A DNA stretch of 64,000 nucleotides, taken from contig CM022370.1 of the NCBI GenBank assembly GCA_011800155.1, positions 620,001-684,000 on the forward strand, given 5' to 3'. Positions within the stretch are counted from its first letter, which is position 1, and each line of letters opens with the position of its first letter. The translations under genes and the position numbers were made by a program. This DNA comes from Flammulina velutipes (lineage: Eukaryota > Basidiomycota > Agaricomycetes > Agaricales > Physalacriaceae). Positions 34,460-48,048 of this stretch are shown here, in pieces. The notes under the pieces are model-generated. The model made no database searches and had not been told where the DNA came from. It worked only from the letters and a program-made list of their open reading frames with translations.

Positions 34460-34867
34460 TGGTGTCGTGCTGTCGGCTTTTGAGGCGACATGGTTCAGTG
34501 AACGCAGCATTGAATCGAAATAGCAACGTACACATTTTGGGCTGGAGTCGCGTGTTAGAAAGTGAGATATTGCAACTGTATGAGCTGACTCTTGACAAGA
34601 GTATGGACAGATGCTTTATCCCGCAATGAACCAATCAAGTCGAAGTAGTCTTCACGGTAAGTATTGATGAGAGGTTAATTCAAATTACCGAGACGCGCCA
34701 TGAAATGTTACTCTTGTTTGGTTTCAGTCCACGTGATGCGGCGCAATGTTTACAATCGCCGTTTTCAGCTTGCTTATTGCTATAAGTATTACTATTGCTC
34801 TTGCAGTCACATAGATGTCTCAATATCGACGTGATATTGCCAAAAAAAATACAAGGTGCAGTCAAAC
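34460..34867. other. Gap between BTB gene and RdRP gene
   Basis: 408 bp, A+T-rich in the middle. It should hold the BTB promoter and the RdRP 3' region. No coding sequence is supported. Confidence 0.5.
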
Positions 34868-37800
34868 TCACGACTTCCCAGCCGAAGACGAGCGTAGTTT
34901 AGACCGTTCGTAGAAATTACGAGTACACGTTTTGTATCCATCGGAGCTATACGCAGCCTGTAGCTGACAGAGCTCACGAAACGCGACGGTGAACGAGAAC
35001 TTACTGTTCACCCGATATGCTCGTGAAGCCATGATTCGTAGCCTATCTCCAGGCAGTATGACACACAACCGCTCGGGATTAGGAAAATCGTGGAAAAGGC
35101 GAGAGGAGGCAAAGTTGGCCTCCTTGTTACCACCATGCCCATTATCTTTCCAGTATTCGTATACCCTGCCAACATGCTCTTGGATCAGAAGGCGATCGTC
35201 GTCAAAGGCCTTGTTCCCTAAGGCTTCCATCCATGGGCGATTGAGGGCGGACCCGTCGTCCACTCCTTCACCGGAATCCTTCCCCAGGACTTTATCGAAC
35301 TGCTTCATGGCCGCCGTATATTTGAGGTCAACAGCGTCTACAACGCGATCCATGATGAATTTGCCGAGTTCCTTAGGCCGAGTCGTGGATTTGCGATTGC
35401 TCGTGTTCGGCAAGATGCACTTCTTTGCTTTCTTAGTTCCAGCAGCCTTTGCGCCCTGCTTCTTGTGCTTCTTTATATCCCAAGGAGGCGTCTGTGCATT
35501 GAAGGACAGGGCGTTTTTGAAAGGTAGTTCTTTCGACTTTAGACGTTGCCCGGTTTTGCTAGAATCCATGACTCGCCCAAAGCTGAAGGAAGGGTCAACG
35601 AGATGTCACACAGTAGGAAAACTAGACTGACATATGTCCCGTCATCACAGTATCCGGATGCTCGTAACCCGCCACATAAACGCAATGGCTGTGTTGATCT
35701 GAGATCCCACCAACCATCGAAAATGACTCAAGAGCACCAAGCAAGTATCTCTGTACCTCCATGATTTGGTGTTGAGGTTTCAGAGACTCGATACCCTCGA
35801 ATAAATCGGCGACAGTTGTAACGTCCTTCGTGAATAAGTCTTCCATTTCCGGAGGAGGCTCTAAGAACATTTCATCGGCATTCTTGAAAGTCGAAACGAT
35901 CTTCGGATCCCAGAAAACCGAGCAGCGATCGCCGTCGTAGTCCCCTTGACCATCTTTAGACAGACAAGGAGAATTGATAGTACAATACTCACCTCCAGCA
36001 AGATAATCTAGCAAGCGTCTCTTGCCCTTAACAGAGCAGACGATAACATCGGTCATCGCGGCAAGTTCAGGACACGTTGTCGCCATGACCTAGAACACGG
36101 TCAGGAATTATTCGCTGTGACCTCAACAGTACATACCTTGCGAGCGTCAGTGGGAATCTTGCATGGATTTCTGGTCATCTATGAAAAGTAAGTGTTCTGA
36201 TTGGACAAGCAATAAGCCATAACTTACAACAACTGGCCCTAGTATTTCATTTGCCATGAAGCCATTTGCGGTTTCGAAGATAGCAAAGGACGACTTGACT
36301 TGTATCTCATCGTCCTTGAGAACACCAAAAGGGTCTAAGATAGATGAGGAAAGATCGTTCAGAATCTATGGACTTGAACACACCTGCAACCACGTAGCCA
36401 CCAGCGCTCTGCGGAACTTCAAACTTGTAGTTTTCCTTGATTTGGTCCAAGCTGACCTTGGCGATAGTCTTGATCTTTTCGCGAAGATAAACACTCTTAG
36501 AGGGCCTGAAACCAGCATCCAAAAGCTCCATCGCACTTTCGCCGAGGGAGCTAGGACAACCTGAGCATGGGTCCACGGGATAGCTGTCGTCTTCCTCATC
36601 CTCATCCTCATCCTTCTTCTGTCTCTCCCGAAAACCCATCTGTCGTGTTTTCCGTAGAGACATGATGCCCTGGCGACGTGCGATTTCAGACCATAAGCGA
36701 AACATCGATTCATCGTCGTCCTCGTCAAACTCGGTAAAGATCTCCAGGAGTTCGTCCACTTCCTTTTCAGCAAGTGCAATGAAGTAATCTGCATCCACGC
36801 CGTTACTATTGAGGTTGATGATGACTTCAGCAGAGAGCCGAGCTGGACACCGCAGCTCTGAGTAGTTGTTGACAGCCATAGTAAGGTGTATGGGGTCAAG
36901 CGTCAGACCTGGAGGGAACTTGATCTTTATTTGAGAATCTCGAAGACAGATCGTAGGAGGTGCCGTAGGGTTGTTCCAATCCTTGATGTCGGTAGGCTTG
37001 CCTGGCCACTCTGACGCCTGAACGCACAAGGTCATTCCCTACGGAAAACAATAAATCGACAAGACTAAAAGACAAACACGGAATCGGACCTTTCCTCCAC
37101 GGAGACGAAACTGAATTGCTGTTGGCTGGGCCTGTGATCGCTGGCGAAACTCTGAATGAAGGGCCCAATTGGAGATTCCACATCCATCTGTCATGTTCGC
37201 AGAGCCATCGTCGATGGATGATACGTCGGAATCTGAACCAGTTAGCGGACTGGGAGTGTCACAGCATGGTTAGCAAAACTTACAAAGATCATCTTGTTCA
37301 TGAATGTCACACTGTTTGAGTACTGGCCCTGGTGTTGAACTTGAGATGTACAAAGGTATACGCGAGCCCCATTTTCCAACAAACTACCAAACATGGTAAG
37401 CCAGAATCAAGAAAACAAAAAGCTTCGAACCGACCTGGTATTTATTGGCCTCGGGATCATTCAAAAACTTCACAAATTCGAGAAAGTTGTACCCCACACC
37501 TCTTGAGTTAAGCGGAGTGCGGCATTCGTTGTTCGAGAATGTTTCGTTGACGCAAACCAGAATGACATGACAGCTCGTCTTGCCTTGCTTGGCACAGAGA
37601 GCGCGGAAAACCATGCCCCATATAATGACAGGACGCAGAAAGAAGGCGACGGCCTCTTCTGAACGATCTTTGGTATCGACACGCAGAAAGTTCCAAGAGC
37701 CGAATCGACGTTTCAACGCCGACGATGAGTCCAATTTAGGTGGCTTGAGAACCAGCTTCTTGTCCTTATACTCGGCCCGAAAGTTGACGCGTCCTCCGTA

Positions 37801-39006
37801 CCACTTCTCAGCTGGATCTCGACCCATCCCTGCGTAGGGGTCTTCCTTCAGCGCTTCTACTTCGTGGTCAAGCTCCTTCCAAACCTCTGGCTACAGTTCG
37901 AGTGAGACATGTGCAGTTTTGAACAACAAAGTGGCTCACGTCTGCACAATTCCAGGTCTGCTTACACTTTTCTGAGACCAAGCGCTCCAATGCAGGTGCT
38001 GAAGCTGTTTTGCCTTCCGCAAGTTCTCGAAGCACTTCCCTTTTCCCACGAAGTTCGTCAACGGAGGAAAATCCAGCGCTGATCAATCTTGCCAGCTCAA
38101 ACTGTACGCCGACGGACAGGTTTAGTCGACTGAACTCTGTGACCAGGGCTGGATCGTATGCCTAAAAAAGCGAAAAGACTTGAGATATACGCCCGGGAAC
38201 GTCAACTTGACTACTCACTAATTTCAATGGTTTTATATCGCATGGTCGCGGTGCAAATTTAACGGGCTTGGGCGCCACTTGAACCTTCTTTGGAGGCGCC
38301 TGAACAGGCTTCTGTGGTCTAGTATTACGGGTCTGTTGAATGACCTTGGGTCTAGGCTTCGGTGTTGTTTCGACGATCTTTGGCTTCTTGACAGCTGGTT
38401 CCACAACAGTAGAGGTAGATGAGAATTCGGTTTCCTCCGCCTTTCGCTTTCCTAGGACGCCAGATTCGTCGTTGTCGTCGTTTGCCATTTGGGCTGCGCA
38501 AGTGAGCGACTTGATCAAGCGGGACCGAAGCTGAACGCACTAGGAATGTACTCGGGCTCGTCGAACTCGGCGAAGAGATTCTATGGGAAGACGGCATTGA
38601 TGAGACAATGCGAATCGTAAAAAGGGAGATCATACTTCTTGGGTGAGGGAAATCGAGTTTGACGCGTCCTGCGCGTCTGCGGTCGTGGCTGAGCCAGACG
38701 CGACATTAACCTCTGCCGCTTTCATTGGTGTTGTTAGTGTGGGAATCTCAGCCTAATGAAGGTTAGCAGGAAGAGCTGTAAGTTAAATAGAGTAACGAAC
38801 CTCGCAGAAGAAATCGGGGTCCGAGAACTCGTCCCACAGTGACGATCCCTAGACGGTCATATAGATAAACGTTCTGGGTAGCCAGAGCTGGGTATATGCA
38901 TACCTGACTTTCCTCCTTTGGGATATCTTCCTGTATACACTGTAAGGAAGGATACCAGTGACTAGAGAATTCAACGAACCGGTCCCTCTGCTTCCTCGAT
39001 GGCCAT
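34868..39006 (-). CDS. QDE-1-type RNA-dependent RNA polymerase
   Basis: A cellular RdRP of the RNA-silencing pathway, which makes double-stranded RNA for Dicer. It spans 4.1 kb with about 14 exons and roughly 1,100 residues. The ATG is the complement of 39004-39006; the first exons (MAIEEAEGP..., EESQ, SSLWDEFSDPDFFCE, ISLTQE) all join in phase zero. A basic, Pro/Lys-rich linker (KPKIVETTPKPRPKVIQQ) precedes the polymerase. The double-psi beta-barrel region shows LRCPARLSAEVIINL, an acidic insert, DPFGVL-like exon, PVVMTRNPCKIPTDARKV, VKGKRRLLDYLAGG and the catalytic triad DYDGDRCSVFWDP. The DYDGD form matches Neurospora QDE-1 rather than the plant DLDGD form. The C-terminal region is helical and ends in a basic Ser-rich tail; a GTGAGT overlapping the stop leaves a small chance of one more exon. 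Confidence 0.9.
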
Positions 39007-39621
39007 ATTGACTGGATCCAAAAAAGTTGTAGGCGATGGAAGACAAAGGACGGAAAGGAAGGTGTTCGCGGTGGCCAAATATTTGGTTGAGTTTCCTTCT
39101 GGCCCGAACCGCTGAATGCGTCGGCGGCTAACCCACAGCCCGCCAATAGCAGTACGTAGAGTCGTAAATGACGGCGACTGTCAATGTTTAAGTTTGCATC
39201 CGTCCGCGTCCGGCTCACGTCCGGCCGTCATTATTACATAAATAAAGTTGTGGGCGTATGTTGATTTTTTATTTCGAGTGTATAAAGTCAGCGAGCGCGT
39301 CTATCAGTGACATCTTCGTGAATATAAGTACTATGCAGGATACGCATATATTGGAGAAGTCCCGGACCAGTCTTGAGAAAGATATATGTGGTCTATTAGA
39401 CAATTCAAGGTACAAAACAAAATGGGAGAGCGCGCGGTAATTTTCTTCTATTCTACGTTAATGTGGGCCTATCGATTATCACTGAGTGGTGACGCCGGAG
39501 GACGGACGCCACACAAGTAATGATTTGCCATCTCGTGACCGTGAAATAGGACTCGTGATCGTTGGAATCAAACTTACTCAGACGCCAGCACCAGTCAAAG
39601 CTCTCTACTAGCGGTTCCAGT
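39007..39621. promoter_or_regulatory. Divergent promoter, RdRP / cyclin-fold gene
   Basis: 615 bp between opposite starts. CGTCCG occurs three times at 39201-39206, 39207-39212 and 39218-39223, followed by GGCCGTC. This compact direct repeat could be a factor-binding site. No gene is supported here. Confidence 0.5.
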
Positions 39622-41247
39622 ATGAGAAACTACGACGAGAAGCAGAGCTTTCACACCATCTCGTTTCTACGTTCCGCTAGGTCGCGAACTCAATCGTTGA
39701 ACAGCATCGACGAGACCGACGAAGACAGCAGCGATGTACACGATTCCACAGCGGAATCCACCCAGCCCTCGTCGGATGGTGTTGCTCTGAGGATCCTGTC
39801 CTCTAATTTTACGACACCAGGACGCCTAGATTCTGACGATGGTCCTCCTCCACGCGATTCATTCTCAGCGACTCTCTATTCAAAGCTCCTAAATGTCGCC
39901 TCCATTTCTATTCGTTCCTCCTCGACCAGCAGCATTTCCTCGGCCATCTACTTTTCTCCTGGCTCAGATCATACCTCCAATTCAACTCAACTTCCAGCCG
40001 CGCGCTTAAAGCGCCGTGCTACAACATCTCCCAGTCCTTCGCCCGGTAAAGAAAACCATAAACGATTGCGTATCAAAGGGCCCAGCTTATCCAAACTCAA
40101 ACGAGTTCGTACGCTGACGGACGACGGCGAGCAGCCCGTCAAGAGACAGCGATTCGGGACATCTCGTCTGGCTAGTCTACGACGCGCCGATTCCTTGAAA
40201 TCGGAATGGATCCCAACTGCACCCTCTACACCTCCCGCAGCTCCTTCATCCCCTGGCGTTCCGATAATCGCGCCTCCTCTAGAATTCACCCTCCCACTTC
40301 CATCAACAGCACGCTCCCGTCTGAACGCATACATCCAGAGGGAACGAGCTTGGTGGACAGAGTTTAGCTTTGGACGCGTCCATGGCGATGTCCAGGCATG
40401 GGACTCTCACCTTGGGCTCGGTGTACGTGTCAGAGCCACGGTTATGAACTGGATCGCAGAAGTGCGATTTGGTATGTACGAGATGGATGAAGAGGACGAA
40501 GTGGGAGAGGATGAGTATTCTCGCGGCCTCGCTGATCAACTAGCTGAGCCTGAGACGCGCTTCCATGCTGCCTATCTATTCCTGCTCTTCGCCTTCAGAA
40601 AAGGCTGGGGCGGGTGGAAGGTTTGGGATCTCGCAACAGCCTGCGTGGCCGTTTCTGCCAAGGTACTAATTTCAAGCTCGTGTCATAGTCCGTTCTAATC
40701 AACGCATCCTTTCTAGTACCATCATGACTTTCTTCTACCTCTTCTACCTCTATACGCCAGCGATATACTACGTCTCCCTCCTCACTGCATGTACGCAGAC
40801 GACTTAGAGTCTGCCCAAAGGCTCCTTCTACAGACCTTGAGCTACAAAATCGGCGCGACGACTTCCCCTTCTGGAATATTGAGAGAGCTCTGGGATGCGA
40901 TTCCTGCCGCTCAAGATCTCTTGTCAAGACAGAAGTGGGACTACATTCTATCCGAAACGTGGCGCATCTTGCTTGTTGCCATCATTGAACCTGATGTACT
41001 GCAATTCCCTATCAGCTTGCTGACGGCCTCTGTGGTCGTTGATCGCTGTCAAGACGTGCTGAAATGCAATGCCGAGTCTGAAGACCTTGAGGGGCTTTTG
41101 TGTGACCTGGAGGCGACGCTTCAGTTAAAGAGGGTATGCGTTTCACTACCCTCTTCCCTCCAAGTCGGTCTGATATTCTTATAGAGTGATATGGAGCGAT
41201 GTCGTCGTTGGCTTACCGAAGTCCTGGAAGCTGCTCAAGGTCGCTAA
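39622..41247 (+). CDS. Cyclin-fold protein
   Basis: About 500 residues in three exons (39622-40662, 40717-about 41133, about 41186-41247). The first in-frame ATG is at 39622 (MRNYDEKQSF). The first 230 residues are Ser/Thr/Pro-rich with basic clusters (LKRRATTSPSPSP, KRLRIKG) and look disordered and phosphorylatable. A cyclin-box-like helical region follows: RERAWWTEF, then RATVMNWIAEVRFGMYE, TRFHAAYLFLLF and VWDLATACVAVSAKYHHDFLLPLLPLY. The MNWIAEV and ACVAVSAK segments mirror the first and fifth helices of cyclin boxes. A second helical repeat continues to the end. It may be a CDK partner in cell cycle or transcription; the class cannot be assigned by eye. Divergent from the RdRP gene. Confidence 0.72.
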
Positions 41248-41522
41248 ATTTGCTTGATACTATTCTCTGCTCTCTTCTGTGTTCTGCTTCTGCTTTGCTT
41301 TGCTTCTCACTGCTGTTGTACGTGTATATTAATTTCCCTGTTGTACATTTGGATGGATTGTTGTATGGATATACTTATACTAGATGAATTGAAGTTGAAC
41401 ACTTGTCCCACTCTTCATGTACCAACGCAAAGGAGGATCTAAGATCTCATATCTTCATTATTTAAACTTCGCCATGCTGTACATCACGCTGAGCGCTCAA
41501 CAGGAGTTTCTTCCTCAGATTT

Positions 41523-42624
41523 CTAGTTCTCTGCGGGCTCCGACTCGGGGGTTTCTGGCTCGGGTTGAGCGAAGTACTCTGGCAACAACTCCCTGTACAC
41601 GTCCCGGTCTTTATTGCTCCAGACGACAAATATGACACGCTCAATCTGTGTTTTGAATGAGTATATGTATGAGTTGGGGGAATACAACGTACCACTGCGC
41701 CTTCGGCTGTAGAAACGAATTTCCTCACTTCGTTCAATGCGATATGTGTGGCGTCTTCGATCGGGTACCCATAAATTCCCGTAGAGATAGATGGGAACGC
41801 CTGTGGGAGTTTCAGAGGCAGACGGAACATTGACGGACACTACGCACAACATGCTTTAACGCGTTTTGAGCAGCCAATTCCAAACTAGTGCGGTAGCACG
41901 ATGCTAGTTGCGTTGCCTTGGTTTCGATGTCAGATGAGGAGTATATGGGGCCGACGGTGTGTATGATATGTTTGCTATGTACAAATTCAGTGTGGGGGAT
42001 AAGGTGATGCACTGGAACATACGAAGGGAGTTTGTGGCCACCGGTGATCTTGGACTGGCCAGTTTCGCAACCGCCAAGGGGACGGCCTATCTCGTGAAAA
42101 TGGTCAGTTGTAGGTATGAATGTAACGTAGAGATTGCGTACATTCCGCGAGCAAGCCCCTGCCCGCCGCAGCATGGATGGCGCCGTCAACTGAAAGAAAG
42201 CCCTCAGACTCGTAGGAACTGGACGGATGGTTGAGAACGGACCTCCACCTCCACCTGTAAATCCTCAAATTTAATACAGGCAACTTGTAGAGCAAGAGGG
42301 GGAGGATGCACCTAGCAGGCTCTTGTTCGCAGCGTTTACGATCGCGTCGACGGACAACTTTGTGATATCTCCCTGGCTGTGGTCAACAATGAGTGAACCA
42401 TGTTCAACCAAGAACGGATCGAGGGCGCACAAGAGGGATATCCGATCCAACAAGGATGCATCTGCAGGGAAACGCGCCTTGGGTGCAGCGCGAATGATGG
42501 ACTCTTTGAAGAGCTTTGCGATGGTGGGGATTTCGCCAAGCGCGACGAACATGTCCTCTGGCTCGGATTCCGAGTCTGAATCTGTAACAATAGGATCTGG
42601 CGAAGGAGTACGAAGTTGGGACAT
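41523..42624 (-). CDS. Macrodomain ADP-ribose-binding protein
   Basis: About 270 residues in six or so exons. The start is the complement of 42622-42624. An acidic N terminus leads to VDHSQGDITKLSVDAIVNAANKSLL, then GGGGVDGAIHAAAGRGLL with the distal-ribose Asn/Gly/Asp residues, LGGCETGQSKITGG, SKHIIHTVGPIY and the phosphate loop SISTGIYGYP. These define the MacroD/Poa1/AF1521 type that hydrolyses mono-ADP-ribose on proteins or ADP-ribose derivatives. The final exon (RVIFVVWSNKDRDVYRELL) closes the domain and an acidic tail follows. The stop is at 41523-41525. The short exons around GGGG need donors inside glycine codons, which makes automatic gene calls error-prone here. The start codon is only 59 bp from that of DPM1. 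Confidence 0.9.
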
Positions 42625-43513
<889 letters not shown>

Positions 43514-43993
43514 ACTATATGCATGCAAGTTCAGCGCTGGTCGCTGGTGTCTCTATTAGGCTGCAGCGGAATATCAGGTTGCACGCATCGCACGCTCGGG
43601 TACGACTCGCTAGGCAGTAAACATTATCCTCGTCGAGTTCATGATAGTTGAGTCTCTCCTTCTCCTTTTAATCTCGTTTACGTCGCCGGCTCGCTCACAT
43701 CGAGTTGCCGGTTATAAAAGTTGAAGCTATTCCGACGAACTTGAGCTTATGAATCCATTAGTGATCGCTTTCGCGCCACACCATCGCGTTTACCGGCTCA
43801 TTCAACATCCTTGCTTCTTTCGACGGTCTTACGAAGACACTATCGCTTACTGAGTAGTTCCTTTGGAACGCACTGCCGCGCCTCAACTTTTTATCTGGAT
43901 GATGTCACTCGCGTACTATCGTGCACATAAAAACCAACGCAATCGCTGGCACAACGTTCAACATCTCTTTCCTCCCTTTTCCTTTCTGAAATC
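43514..43993. promoter_or_regulatory. Promoter region of the alcohol dehydrogenase
   Basis: 480 bp between tandem genes. CATAAAAACC near 43925 could be a weak TATA element; a pyrimidine-rich tract just before the ATG is typical of a fungal leader. No gene is seen. Confidence 0.45.
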
Positions 43994-45158
43994 ATGGTCT
44001 ACAGTGGAACCACTTTCAAAGGCACCCCGTCCGGCGAGATTGTCGCTTCACAGTTCACGAGAGAGAGCCTAGGCGACACGGATGTTCTGGTCAGAATTAC
44101 ACATAGCGGTCTCTGTGGGACAGACCTACACGTCCTCGCCAGTGGAATCGCTCTCGGGCATGAAGGTTCGTCCCAACACCTATGTCCTTCATGCATTCAT
44201 CTGACATTCACAAATAGGCGTTGGCGTTGTTCGAGAAATAGGTTCGGCCTGCACAAAATTCAAGACCGGCGACCGAGTTGGCTGGGGATACATCCACCAG
44301 ACATGCGCCTCTTGCAGACCATGCCTGACCGGCAACGAGCAATATTGCGAAAATAAACAGCAATACTTCGAGTCGAATAAGGACCAAGGGTCTATGGCCG
44401 AGATCGCCATTTGGAAAGAAGACTGGCTATTCAAGATCCCAGAAGGTCTAAGCAACGAAAACGCTGCACCTCTTATGTGTACGTTCATCCATATTCCTCT
44501 TTGCTTCATGGTTATTAATTTTCCTCCAAAGGTGGTGGAGCTACAGTCTTTACGCCGCTCTTAGAACATGTGAAGCCCACAGATCGCGTTGGTATCGTTG
44601 GTATCGGCGGTCTTGGTCACCTAGCCATTCAATTCGCGTCGAAAATGGGATGCGAAGTGGTCGTTTTCTCCGGCACCGACTCTAAACGTGACGAAGCACT
44701 GTCGATGGGAGCACACGAATTCTACGCCACCAAGGGCGTCAAGGATTTCTCTACTCTCAATCTGCCAAAACCCTTAGACAGGCTTGTCGTAACAACAGCC
44801 GATCTACCTGATTGGGAAGCTTACTTCAAACTTTTGGCCACCAACGCGACGATTATCCCTCTGACTGTGGACTTGAGCTCCAAAATGCAATTCCCGTACC
44901 TCCAATTCTGTGTGACGGGAATTACCGTTGTTGGCAGTATTTTGGCTAGTCGCGCTGCTCAGTGAGTGCCCTCATCCTCATTCCGCTTCCTCTGAATTTA
45001 TTTCATAACCTAGTGCGGACATGTTGGACTTCTGCGCGCGGAACAAGATCTCACCTATTATCGAGAAGTTCCCATTGACCCAAGAAGGTGTTTCGGAGGC
45101 TGTCGCGAGGCTGCAGGCTGGAAAGATGCGGTACAGAGGTGTATTGACGAACGAGTGA
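43994..45158 (+). CDS. Zinc-dependent alcohol dehydrogenase (MDR, CAD-like)
   Basis: About 335 residues in four exons, start at 43994. The catalytic zinc ligands are seen in SGLCGTDLHVL and ALGHEGVG. The structural zinc site has CASCRPCLTGNEQYC. The NAD(P)-binding Rossmann motif is VGIVGIGGLGHLAIQFA, and the C terminus runs GKMRYRGVLTNE. Introns close in phase: GHEG/VGVV, LMC/GGGATVF and AAH/ADMLDF. This arrangement fits the cinnamyl-alcohol-dehydrogenase branch, which in fungi reduces aryl and short aldehydes, usually with NADPH. Near the P450 and the two SDRs it could belong to aromatic metabolism, but the genes are not arranged as a cluster. Stop at 45156-45158. Confidence 0.93.
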
Positions 45159-45305
45159 TACTTTATACAGTGGCTTAGATTATAGAGAAATAGATCACGC
45201 CTTTACGCTCCTGCCCCAGACGCCACACGTCGTATCTTCAGAGGCATCCCATCTGAGGGCTCTAACAGAAACGTCAGATTGTGTACGAGGATTACAGACA
45301 TGCGG

Positions 45306-47562
45306 CTAACTCATCGTGATGGCAACACCATGGTGTGCAACCTGTCCGTCGTGAGCAGGTGTGAATTCGAAGTTGGCGATTAGAGCACTGTGAGCTGCGT
45401 GTTAATCGTGACTGTAGGCTATGTATGGAGGCAAAACTAACGCTAAAACAGCTTTCATCTCGATGATAGCCATAGTTTTGCCAATACATCCATGAGGACC
45501 AGCGATGAATGACATGAAAGAGAATGTTGGGTTGTACGCCTTGGGGAGGTCTAACCAGCGCTCCGGACGAAATCTAGTGAATTATAAAATATTAGCTTGA
45601 TGCTGCTGCAGGATGCAAAACATACGTTTGAGCATCTTCCCCCCATATAGCTGTCCAGGTATTGATTTGTGCAATCTAAGCGAAGGTGAGGATGCGCTAG
45701 ATTCAGCACCGAAATGGTGGCGTACACATATGTGCATCAAGGTGCCTTTGGGAACAAGGACGCCTTGCACGTAGTCGGTCTTGTTAGATCTGCGGACAGT
45801 GAATGGGACCGGTGGCATAACACGTAGGCCTTCCATACTATCATAAAGTGGATGGGTGAGAAACGGAGATGAGACATATAGCAAGACAATTTACACGACA
45901 CAGTCCAGATATTTCATATCTTTCAGTGTTCTATAACCCGGGTGGGGAGTCTCAGCGATGATTGGCGCAACTTCTTCGCGGAGGCGGTTCTGGGCTTCGA
46001 TATTGTTTGCTAACAACCAAAGTGTCTAAACGGCAGTCAAAGACTGTGAGGAATAGATGGGAATGCTATCGCCTGCCTACCCAGCTCAAGCCACTTGCTG
46101 TCGTCTCGTGTCCTGCACCTAAGAAAGTTAACTATATGGAAGCATGCGTGAAAAAACACAAAATTGCAAGCCTGGAAGAACAACTCACCACTTGATCCAC
46201 CATTGCCTCATCTGTCATTCCGAATCCGTCCTTGGCTAGGTCTGCCTGACGGGCACGCACGAGCAAGCTCATAATGTCCTTCTTCGTGTGCATATCGTCT
46301 GCACTGATGGCAGATAAGTCATTGATCTTTTCAGCCAGCATCTTCTTGGAGATTTCGCGAATGGTATGCATAGATTCCAATAGTGTGGTGAGTGGACCTA
46401 GCAATCGTTAACGTCTGATCATCGTATAACATTTAACTTGTACCTAGCATAGAAAATGGTTTGAACCACGAGACGTGGCGGTATGCCCATTCTGACGCCA
46501 AAAAGCGGGGACCTCCAGGAGTGATCATGGCCAGTGCAAGAGCTGCCAAGTTCTTCTCTTGAAAGCAGCATCAGTTATTAATATAATCTTCAGAAGAACA
46601 CGAAGGTTCACCTGACTGCAAGTCCAGCAGGTGCTCATAGGCTATCGCTAGTTCATTGTCAGGATTGTGTAATGAGTCCGCGCGGTATCCGAATGCTGTC
46701 TCGCATATGATATCTAATGTGACCTTGCTCACTGGATATAAGTCAGTTGCGTGTATGACGAGACGATAGGGAGCCTTACACCATCCATACATATGAATGA
46801 CTGATCCAGGACCATTGCCAGGCGCAATTTGGGATGAAATCATCTCGACCAATCTGCAAGTCATTGAATACCAGTCAAGAAACAGCCGGCAAGGGATGTA
46901 ATACCCATCGATAGGTTCGTAGTACATATCCGTCTCTGAAATGCCAGTCTGTAAGTACTATTGTACTGTGTAGTAGAAATCTTTATGATCACGCACGATT
47001 CATGAGGTTCGGAATGGAGAATGCTGGATTCATAGCTTTCCGCATAAGTCTGTGCTCTTCCCCAGTTACGGTCAGAAGGCCGTATCCAGCTACCATGCCC
47101 AGGATATGCCTCAGGTATGTCGGCTAGAAGGATGTTAAAAGTAACCTCACAATGGCTGATTCACGCCTACCCTTGGATAATCTACCCAATCTTTGACCAG
47201 TATCTGGTGCAACGCTTCCGGAGTCAGGAAGATGATATTTTCGACCCCGAACGGGCCCACTAGGCGCACGACACCTCCATACTTCTGAACCCATTGGTGT
47301 CTTACATCGTTCATATCTGTAGCGGCAGCGGCGAGTTGAACGTATCGACCGAAGATGGGATTTCCGATTGGAGGGCCGGGAACATCGCGGAGAGGAGAAA
47401 GAAGGTACGGGAGGATAAATAGTCGGTGTATGAGCCTGTAGATAAAGTATCCTACAGAAAATGAGTATTGCACCGAGTCACAGGAAAGTCCATACCCAGG
47501 AAGACGTATACAACATGTCGATAGGAAATAAAGGAAAGGATAGACCAGTTTACCCCGTCCAT
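45306..47562 (-). CDS. Cytochrome P450 monooxygenase
   Basis: About 530 residues in some 13 exons. The start is the complement of 47560-47562 (MDGVNWSILSF), and a 45-nt intron leads to GYFIYRLIHRLFILP, an N-terminal membrane anchor, then the proline hinge DVPGPPIGNPIFG. The I-helix oxygen motif is AGHETTA, the K-helix ExxR is in MEGLRVMP, the PERF block is FRPERWLDLP and the heme loop is FIAGPHGCIGKTMA with the thiolate Cys. The stop is at 45306-45308 after HGVAITMS. Agarics carry large P450 sets, and the CYP family cannot be named by eye. It needs a P450 reductase, which is not in the window. Confidence 0.93.
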
Positions 47563-48048
47563 GATGGCCTGTTGGTGGGAGATATAGAGTTTCGCGCAGT
47601 ACCTGCAGCGACCTTATGTACCCCGCATTTCAGTGATCAATAGTGATGACGAAGAATAGGCCGTGGCCAGGTTGCCGTGGGATTTCATTTCAACATTTCA
47701 GTAACGTATCAACCAGTGGATTCTCCCGGATTAGAAATCATGTAGTAACTGACGGATAGGTTTCAGCAAGGACTAAGTTAGAAACGTATCGTTAGACAAA
47801 CACAGCCAAGATTTGAGCGAGCGCTAGTATGATGAGATTACCAGATTCATGGCCAGTCATACATTCATGGTCCTGTGATCAGTGTGAGCATCAGCTGCGC
47901 ATCTGAACAAATCTGTGGCGCGTCCAAAGGGCCATAACATGGAAGGCACCAATAAAAGAACGGCAGTCGGACCGCTCAAGCATGTGAAAATCCATCATGA
48001 TGCCATTGGCACCATTTTGCTTTTCCTCCTTCATTTCCCCCCATCACC
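47563..48048. promoter_or_regulatory. Divergent promoter, P450 / lipase
   Basis: 486 bp between opposite starts (47562 and 48049). AATAAAAG near 47950 is a possible TATA-like element about 95 bp before the lipase ATG. No gene is supported. Confidence 0.45.

Noticed and set aside
34989..35630. Long open frame (213 codons) antisense to the RdRP 3' exon
   Set aside because: Mirror of a long real exon; it lacks motifs and the opposite strand is clearly coding.
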